The notes beneath the pieces are model-generated. The model made no database searches. It was not told the origin of the DNA and worked only from the letters and a program-made list of their open reading frames with translations. Both the position numbers and the translations under genes were made by a program. Shown here in pieces: positions 57,401-64,000 of a stretch of 64,000 nucleotides of DNA; position 1 is the first letter of the stretch, and each line of letters begins with the position of its first letter. Source of the stretch: Datisca glomerata (taxonomy: Eukaryota; Streptophyta; Magnoliopsida; Cucurbitales; Datiscaceae). Where the stretch lies: NCBI GenBank assembly GCA_003255025.1, contig QANY01005056.1, positions 124,001 to 188,000 of the forward strand, written 5' to 3'.

Positions 57401-59034
57401 TAAAAGGTTTAAAACCTTTGTTGAGAACATGTTTTCAACTAAAGTTAAAACATTTCGTACACATGGGGGTTACTCCGCACGTGTTTAGTAATTTAAAATT
57501 AATATTAATGTTGAAATAAATACACTTTCTTTAAAAATAATTCTAAATCTAAATTAAAAGTAAAATAATAATATAATCAATATTATTGAAATTGTATTAT
57601 ATAATATTGCTATTTTTAATAAATTATTATTGAATAGAAAATAATAATCTCCACCATATGAATGATATTAAATGAAAAAATATGTGAACATTTTAAATTG
57701 TACTCTATTTTAAGAAGGCTCGAAATGTCAAATGGAAAATCAAAAGTTTCTACTCCTTATGACACTTTTAATATATTAAGATAAGATTATAGATGATATC
57801 AATTGAGTCTTTGTCGTTTGATGGATGTGTAAGCAAAATATATAATAGAGTTATCGTATATGTGTTAGATGCCATTATATATCTTGGTAACGTTCACTTA
57901 TGAAAGAAATCATAAGGACGTGATTGAGATTATACTAAAATCATGAAGTAAAATTGATCTAAAAGGATTAATTTACTACAGTGAAAAGCAAATCATATTT
58001 AAGTGATGAAATGAATAGTTGAGCACGGTTTGTTTTTTCTCATTTTTTTCATATATATTCTCTCTCTTTTTTTAATTTAAATATTAAATCTCTTTTTTAC
58101 CCCTTATATTTAGGAGGGTTTACCAGGAGTACTGTAAAGCCATGAGCAAACTTTCTATAGAAATAATGGAGCTATTGGGATTGAGCCTAGGAGTGGGAAG
58201 AGACTATTTCAAGGAGTTCTTTGAAGAGAATGATTCTATAATGAGGTTAAACTATTATCCACCTTGCCAAAAGCCAGACGTCACTTTAGGCACAGGACCT
58301 CACTCTGATCCAACTTCTTTAACTGTTCTTCACCAAGACCAAGTTGATGGACTTCAAGTATTTGTTGACGATGCGTGGCATTCCATTTCCCCAAGTTCTA
58401 ATGCTTTTGTTGTTAATATTGGTGACACCTTCATGGTAACATTTCTTTTTCCATTTAATATATATCCACTAATGTTTTCTTTTCTAATTATGAATCATTT
58501 TGATTTTGGTCCATAGTTTTGTAATTTTATCAATTTAGTTCTTAAACATTTAAACTTTTATGATGATTTCAATCGAGTTATTATCGAGATATCTATAAGT
58601 AAAATTATTACAAAATTTAAATAATGATCCGATGTTATAATTTTGGGGCAATGCACTCATGAAATATTACAGTAATGACTTGGTTGACATCATATTAAAG
58701 GTATGAGGATAAGTTTAGCCTTTATTTTTTTTATTAATTTTATTTTGGTTTATAATTTTAGGCACTGTCAAATGGAAGGTACAAAAGTTGTTTGCATAGA
58801 GCAGTGGTGAACAGCGAAACAGCAAGAAAGTCTCTAGCATTTTTTCTGTGTCCAAGGAATGACAAAGTGGTAAGGCCACCAAGTCAACTAGTGCAAACTG
58901 AGATTGAAAGGAAATACCCAGACTTTACATGGCCTATGCTGCTTGAATTCACACAGAAGAATCACAGAGCTGACATGAAAACTCTTCAAGTCTTCTCAAA
59001 TTGGATTCTTCAACAGAAGAAGAACATGGTCTAG
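54411..59034 (+). CDS. GA20ox: Gibberellin 20-oxidase, copy B (3 exons, 391 aa)
   Basis: Same enzyme as copy A. Exons 54411-54991, 58114-58435 and 58762-59034 with GT-AG borders join in frame to 391 codons plus stop. Exons 2 and 3 have exactly the same lengths as in copy A (322 and 273 nt). Motifs: LPWKET (158-163), NYYPPCQKP (240-248), iron ligands H257, D259 and H313, and R323-x-S325. About 82 percent of exon 2 residues match copy A by eye; the N-terminal 40 residues differ most. Intron 1 is 3122 nt because a truncated copia sits in it; intron 2 is 326 nt. The reading frame is intact, so it is probably functional if the long intron is spliced. Confidence 0.92.
55491..56648 (+). pseudogene. 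Copia gag in GA20ox-B intron, frameshifted
   Basis: Two frames (55491-55757 and 55773-56648). The first has a Q/S/T-rich N-terminus and [16 protein letters not shown], the copia gag start. The second has [30 protein letters not shown] and an RG-rich tail with [18 protein letters not shown] zinc knuckle follows near 56570 in another frame (KRWGI... versus GHSDVDC). An exact 28-bp tandem duplication (55793-55820 and 55821-55848) disrupts the frame. Confidence 0.82.
56649..57470 (+). pseudogene. Copia pre-integrase and integrase fragment in GA20ox-B intron
   Basis: After a degraded protease region, 56883-57311 reads [31 protein letters not shown] and [10 protein letters not shown], the GAG-pre-integrase zinc region and start of the integrase. 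After a stop at about 57311, [19 protein letters not shown] continues the core to about 57470. Truncated there. Confidence 0.82.
57471..58113. other. Right part of GA20ox-B intron 1
   Basis: AT-rich intron sequence ending in a pyrimidine-rich acceptor (TCTTTTTTACCCCTTATATTTAG). No coding content. Confidence 0.6.
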
Positions 59035-59420
59035 AAGAAGAAGATGGAGTGTCATGGGGAGATTTTCTTATTGGTTTGGCTTGGGAGAAAGGAGAAGACA
59101 AAGTTAAAAGAAAACAATAGTTAATTAGTGTTTTTCTTTTCCTTTTTTTCGTTTGAAAGATTTGGGACAGTTAAGCAGATCACAGCTTTTTTTAACTAAG
59201 TCGATAGCTTTTAGTGATGAAGAACAAGCAAGCCATATACAAACAAAGAAGCACAAATATCTGAGAATGGATGATTAATTTGTTCATTATGTAGTTTTCC
59301 TACACAGAAAGTTATTGTAAAATTCTAAAGAGTATTAAATTACCTCTCCTCATGAAACATGCCTTCACTATATATCAGTTGCTTGGGATAGTAAAATAGG
59401 TTTATCTTTTATCTGGAAGT
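59035..59420 (+). other. 3' flank of GA20ox-B
   Basis: Uninterrupted counterpart of the two separated pieces beside gene A (26037-26185 and 41906-42115). It serves as the reference for the unsplit locus. No polyadenylation site was assigned. Confidence 0.65.
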
Positions 59421-59887
59421 GACGAAGCCAGAAAATGTTTTAGATAAAGTACAAGTAGACTTGGAATAATCTTAAATATGTAAACCATAAGATAAAGATG
59501 AATTATCTTGGAATGAACCTTAAGTACAGAATGATAGAGTGTTACAAGTAGCCAGTCTACAGTCTATACTACTCTTGTGATCACCTCACCCTGTTTATAG
59601 TACTAAGTTAATCCAATAGTAGCGACTAAGTTAATCCAACTCCTTAGATAGAGAATAGCAATGTTGTAAATTCTAGTTTAGTTTTACTGAAGTGTGTGCT
59701 AGAGTGTTCTTTCTTTGGTGCCTCTGCTATTTTTTGGCGTTGAAACATAACCGTTGATTGCAAATTGCTTGCCCACGTCTCTCAAAATTGTAGTTAGGAA
59801 ACCCACGTTCAATCTTCTTTTCCCGGCAAGTAATGCTTCTCCCACATTCATGGCTTCCTATGTTCATGAGCTACCACAGCTTCTTTA
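59421..59887. other. No gene seen
   Basis: Nothing recognised between the gene B flank and the LTR of copia-2. Confidence 0.45.
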
Positions 59888-61667
59888 AGTCTTGATTCAT
59901 ACTGATTTACACATGATCATCAGATTGATGTGTATTAAATATTTATGATAAATGACAAGTTAATAAAGATATTAATCAACATCAGTCTTGTCATATATAA
60001 TTTTATTATATAAAGTGCATTCATCAAGATGTCTATCCACATCAATGATCTGGATCTAGATCACATGCATTCATAATGTTTAGTGAATCGTACTAGTAAC
60101 CATTCATTAAAGATTACATACTTTAATATGTTGCTAACAATTTCATTCATTATCTATGACATAATCCTCTTATACTTTTACAAGATCATAATCTCATTAA
60201 TGAATATAAAATTTTCAGATATTTACATATATAAATTATTCAATAATAATTTTTAAAAAAATTATAAGAAAAATATAATTTCATTAATTTCATATTAAAA
60301 ATGTCTAGACACATGCTTTGAGGACACTATGCCCAACAATCTCTCACTTGCCCTAAAACAAATATGACATCTCTCTCAACCCCATGTTTCGCACATGAAC
60401 CTCAAACGACTTCGCAGGAAGTGTCTTGGTAAATGGGCCAGCCAGGTTCTGATCCAGCGTTATCTCCATAACAGTCTGATAACCTCGATCTACGATCTAG
60501 ACGTCGATTTTTGACCATCCTTATTTGATTCAGAATCAGTATATCTATTGAGATTCAGGTCTCCACACCTGAATAAGAAAGCATATAAATTATCATTCTC
60601 CAGAGATACTTGAGAATGTGCTTTACTGTAATCCAATGTTTTAAACTAGGATTTGATTGATAATGACTAATAATTCCTACCGCATAACAGATGTCTAGTC
60701 TCGTACACGACATTACATACATGGGACTACTAACAGCTGAAGTATAAAGAACATTTCTCATATCATTTTCCTCCTGAAGTGTCTTAGGACAGTGCTCCTT
60801 GAAAATGACAATACCATGTCTGGTCGGTAGTTGACATTTCTTAAAAAAAATTCATAGAGAATCTTCCCAACACCTTATCAATGTAAGATGTCTGAAAAAG
60901 TACTAAGAGCTTGTTCTTTCTATCCTTAGGATTTTGATGCCTAGAACATAGCTTGCCTCTCCCAAATCTTTTATTTAGAATTTCTCAGTGAACCACTTCT
61001 TTACTTTCAATAAAGTTTCTACATCATTCTGAATTAGTATAATATCGTCTATATAAAGAATTAAGAAAACAACTATCTAATATTTGATCTATTTATAAAC
61101 ACAAGTTTCGCCAACATTTTTCTCAAAACCATACGATTTAATAATTTCATGAAAGGTAAGATTCAATGATCTAGATGCTTGCTTCAATCCATATATGGAT
61201 TTAAACAACTTGCATACTTTCTGATCTTGCCCTTTTTTACGAACCCTTCTGTTTGCATCATATAGATGTTTTCTTCAAGAAAGTCATTCAGAAAAGCTAT
61301 CTTGACATCTATTTGCCATATTTTATAGTCTAAACTAACGGCTATGGATAAAAGGATGCAAATGGATTTTAGCATGACAACGGGAGAGAATGTCTCTTCA
61401 TAATCGACTCCCTCCCTTTGTGTATTAGCCTTTGGCTACCAGCCGTACCTTGAAAGTCATTCATAAATCTAACCATATGCAATAGGGTTTGGTTTCTCAT
61501 TTTTGAAACACCATTTATTGGGGCGTTACATGTGCTATGAGTTGGGATAGAATGTCATACTCCAACATGTAATCCTTGAATTATAACTCGATCTGATCGA
61601 AGTGTTTTCAATGATTTACCTAATTATTTTTCACTTAATCTCTGAAGTCTTTAAACTTTCTAAAAGT

Positions 61668-61868
61668 TTAGGTAAGCATACCATATCTAGAGTAATTGTC
61701 AGTAAAAGTGACAAAATATTCATACTCACCTCTAGCTTGTACATTGATCAGTCCACAGACATCACTGTGTACTAGCTCAAGTGGTTCCTTAGATTTTTGA
61801 CCATTTTCTATGAAAGGTCTCGTGGTCATTTTTCTCTCTAGACAATACTCAAACATGAAGAGTCCCAA
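61668..61868 (-). pseudogene. copia-2 integrase core fragment
   Basis: 66-residue stretch with HSDVCGLINVQARGEYEYFV and FTDNYSRYG, matching the copia-1 integrase. Note FTDNYSRYG where copia-1 has FIDDYSRYG; the changed acidic position would remove activity. Confidence 0.75.
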
Positions 61869-62029
61869 CTTTTAGTTCTCTCAAAGCACCAGCTTTGTTA
61901 ACATGTTTAGTCTATCTAGCTTAATATGTCTCAACCTAAGATGTCATTAATACGTGTCATCATCATTATGAGAAAATTTTTGTTGTTTGTTATTTTTAGG
62001 ATTTGCTATTTTAAATAATTCAGAATTAT

Positions 62030-62976
62030 TTAACACATATTCAGTCGATTTAAGCATATACTGTCTGTTCGAAACTTTAGCATGACAAATATCGAATCCC
62101 TTCTTTGAAACAATAAACTGATATTAATAAAAAAAACTTTAAAATATTGTTCACGCAGTAACGAAAGAGAAATCAAATTTCTCGAAAATCTAAGAATAAA
62201 ATAAACATTGTTCAAAACAAGAAAATTATTTCCAAAACTAAGACAGACTGTCTCCAATGCCATCGCTGACACGAATGCATCACTGCCAACTCTCATTATC
62301 ACCTCGCCGTCAGCAAGCTCTCTTACTGAATCAAGCATCTGCAAAAAAGAACATACATGATTAGTGGCTCATGAATCTAATATCCAGGATGACGAATCAT
62401 ATTCTACTAAACAAACTTCAAGTACAAGTAAATCACATTTACCTTTCTTTTTCAATTCGGAGAGATACTTGCTACAATTTCTATTCCAGTGACCTTCAAC
62501 TCCATAGTGGAAATACTTTTCCTTGGGTTTGATGTCGAATTTTTTCTTCTTGGCCTTGGGTGACTTTTTGACTTTCTTCCTCTTTTGTTCTTACTTTTGT
62601 CCTTATCATTGTTCTTCTTCCTTTTGTTGTTCTTAACAACATTGGAAGAAGATTTTTGCTCAGCAACATTTGCCTCGCCCTGTTTGGTCATATTCTTATT
62701 GAGTGACTCAAAAGTCTACATGACATTTAACAATTGGGTCATGTAACTCCTAGTAGCCTCATGACGACTTTGATCAGACTGCTGCTCTAACATCGCCTGT
62801 AAGGATTTCATAGTCTCATAGACAGTTTCCGTACTTTCATGTTTTATTCTCAGGACATCATTCATGCTCCATGTAGCACTTAGCTTTATTGTAGCATTTA
62901 GCTTTGTTGTAGCACTTAAAGATATCTTGAACGCATCTTGAGATCTTGAAGACTTGAAGACTGGTGAAGTCTTCAA
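62030..62976 (-). pseudogene. copia-2 protease and gag fragments
   Basis: 62030-62344 is the region after the protease active site (the WILDS box at about 62375 has a stop where glycine is expected). 62452-62691 is a lysine-rich gag stretch just before a zinc-knuckle region (about 62450-62510), whose first cysteines have changed to tyrosine. 62716-62976 holds a central gag part with TVYETMKSLQAMLEQQSDQS. Gag is shortened inside, and its N-terminus is replaced by a short TAGCTTT(A/G)TTGTAGCA(C/T)T duplication and the CTTGAAG array. Confidence 0.7.
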
Positions 62977-63400
62977 GATGTTTTTAAAAGCTCTTCAAGA
63001 TGTCCTCAAGATCGATCTTGAAAACTTCAAGATTGATTTTAAAAACTTCAAGATTCATCTTGAATGCGTATGGAGACATCTTGAATGGATCTTGAAGTAA
63101 TCTTGATGACTTCAAGATGGATCCTTGAGACTTCAAGATCAGTCTTGAGTTCTTGAAATCCATCTTGAAATCTTCAAAATGTTTTTAAGATCCATCTTGA
63201 TGTCTTCAAGATCCATCTTGAAGTCTTCAAGATGTTTTCAAGTTGTCTTCAATATGAATCTTGAAAACATCTTGAAGAGTTCAAAACCCCTCTTGAAATT
63301 TTGAATATAGATCTTGAAGATATTACAATCAATCTTGAAGTGGTCATGAAGTAGTCAAGATTCATCTTGAAATTTTGAACTTTAAGATATTGTTTGTTGA
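62935..63400. repeat. Array of self-complementary CTTGAAG/CTTCAAG motifs
   Basis: About 465 bp in which ATCTTGAA and TTCAAGAT alternate every 8-25 bp (for example ATCTTGAAGTCTTCAAGAT near 63210). Most units are imperfect palindromes, so either strand can fold into many small hairpins. It begins inside the end of the copia-2 gag remnant and fades by about 63400. Unit length is irregular, so it is not a standard satellite. Confidence 0.85.
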
Positions 63401-64000
63401 ATTCTTCGTCGTCAACTTTATTTTAGTAAAACTCATTAAAAATCTTAAGAAAACTTATAATAAAACTCCTCATAAAATTTAAAAAATCTTGAAAGATTGT
63501 GGAGAGTAAAAGTTGGACAAGGAATAAGGAGACGGAATAAAGAAAAATGTTGAATATTGAATAAAATCTTGAAAATGGAGGAATAAAAATTTTGAAGATT
63601 AAATAAGTTTCTTGAGAAAATCATGACTATTTGAGTGTTTAATAAAATGAAAATGATATATGATGGGATGACTATGTAAGAAGGGTAAATAGGAAATTGA
63701 TTTTGATAGGTTCGAGAAAAAGTGAGTGAATTATAGGTCATAAGTTAAAATATGAGATTATTTTTGGCATTGGCTTTATTTAGAGACTTGATTATGCAAA
63801 CAACAAAGATAGTTGGCACATCCGAGGCATCCAATCAGGATGACCCACATTGGGTCAAGCATAAAAGTTAACAAAACAAAATGGAGCAAGTTTTTTAAAA
63901 TGGAAATGTTAGTGCCTATGACCCATTTTCGTGTTTTACTTACAGAAACGACTATTGTATTTTCTATGGTAAGATTATTCTATTTACCAAAGCCTCTCTT
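63401..64000. other. No gene seen
   Basis: AT-rich sequence to the end of the window. A 98-residue minus-strand frame (63445-63741) has no recognisable domain. Confidence 0.45.

Larger units (their letters stand above)
55230..57470 (+). mobile_element. Truncated Ty1-copia element in intron 1 of GA20ox-B
   Basis: A 225-bp 5' LTR (55230-55454) begins TGTTAACATA and ends TTTTCTTCA. TGGTATCATAGACAA follows at once, a near match to the initiator-tRNA primer binding site. Gag and part of integrase follow in the same direction as the gene. Homology stops in the integrase core at about 57470 (after [13 protein letters not shown]), and no RT, RNase H or 3' LTR is present, so the right half was deleted after insertion. 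Confidence 0.85.
59888..62980 (-). mobile_element. copia-2: decayed Ty1-copia element, same family as copia-1
   Basis: The 3' LTR occupies about 59888-60338, with a TGTTGGGC start at 60338 and the same inner purine tract as copia-1. On the minus strand: RT-RNase H linker (60555-60761), RT N-terminal part (61184-61460), integrase core (61668-61868), protease (62030-62390) and gag (62452-62976). Relative to copia-1 about 0.7 kb is missing at about 61458, where RT sequence runs directly into integrase sequence. All frames are broken. No 5' LTR was found up to the window end. Confidence 0.82.

Overview
This window looks like nuclear DNA of a eudicot plant. It is AT-rich, its genes have plant-type GT-AG introns, and most of it is plant transposable-element debris: Ty1-copia, CACTA/En-Spm, PIF/Harbinger-like and hAT-like ends, plus an endogenous caulimovirid. 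No tRNA, rRNA, organelle or bacterial features were seen. One ambiguous base lies at 16393.

Only two genes look intact. They are paralogous gibberellin 20-oxidases on the + strand: copy A (24101-26036, 387 aa) and copy B (54411-59034, 391 aa). Each has three exons with the same intron positions and all catalytic residues. By eye they are about 80 percent identical, so they look like a local duplication. A third copy of the promoter alone lies at about 52068-52395 with no gene behind it.

Layout. 1-3423: decayed copia element (copia-1, - strand). 4659-5535, 11783-13885 and 14526-16270: three copies of an unclassified repeat carrying an exon-like segment. 5560-10437: decayed CACTA element with TNP2-type transposase remnants. 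13890-14300: possible LINE RNase H remnant. 16380-23490: rearranged endogenous pararetrovirus with an inverted-duplicated movement gene and a polyprotein split onto opposite strands. 23590-26185: hAT-like end, promoter and gene A. 26186-41905: a segment of about 15.7 kb bounded by inverted CACTACAA termini. It splits the 3' flank of gene A and carries a minisatellite, plant-mobile-domain and other transposon gene remnants, a GAA/GAG microsatellite and exon fragments of a JMJ25-type histone demethylase gene. 43193-44596: Harbinger-like element. 44613-51340: old copia remnant interrupted by a younger, structurally complete copia (44868-49782, 304-bp LTRs, CTATG target duplication). 51900-54410: promoter duplication. 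54411-59034: gene B, with a truncated copia in intron 1. 59888-62980: copia-2, same family and orientation as copia-1. 62935-63400: array of self-complementary CTTGAAG/CTTCAAG motifs.

The GA20ox pair would act in gibberellin synthesis. Nearly everything else is insertion history on top of that duplicated locus. The most interesting result is that the 3' flank of gene A reappears about 15.7 kb downstream, beyond the CACTA-type segment, and is recognised there by its match to the 3' flank of gene B.
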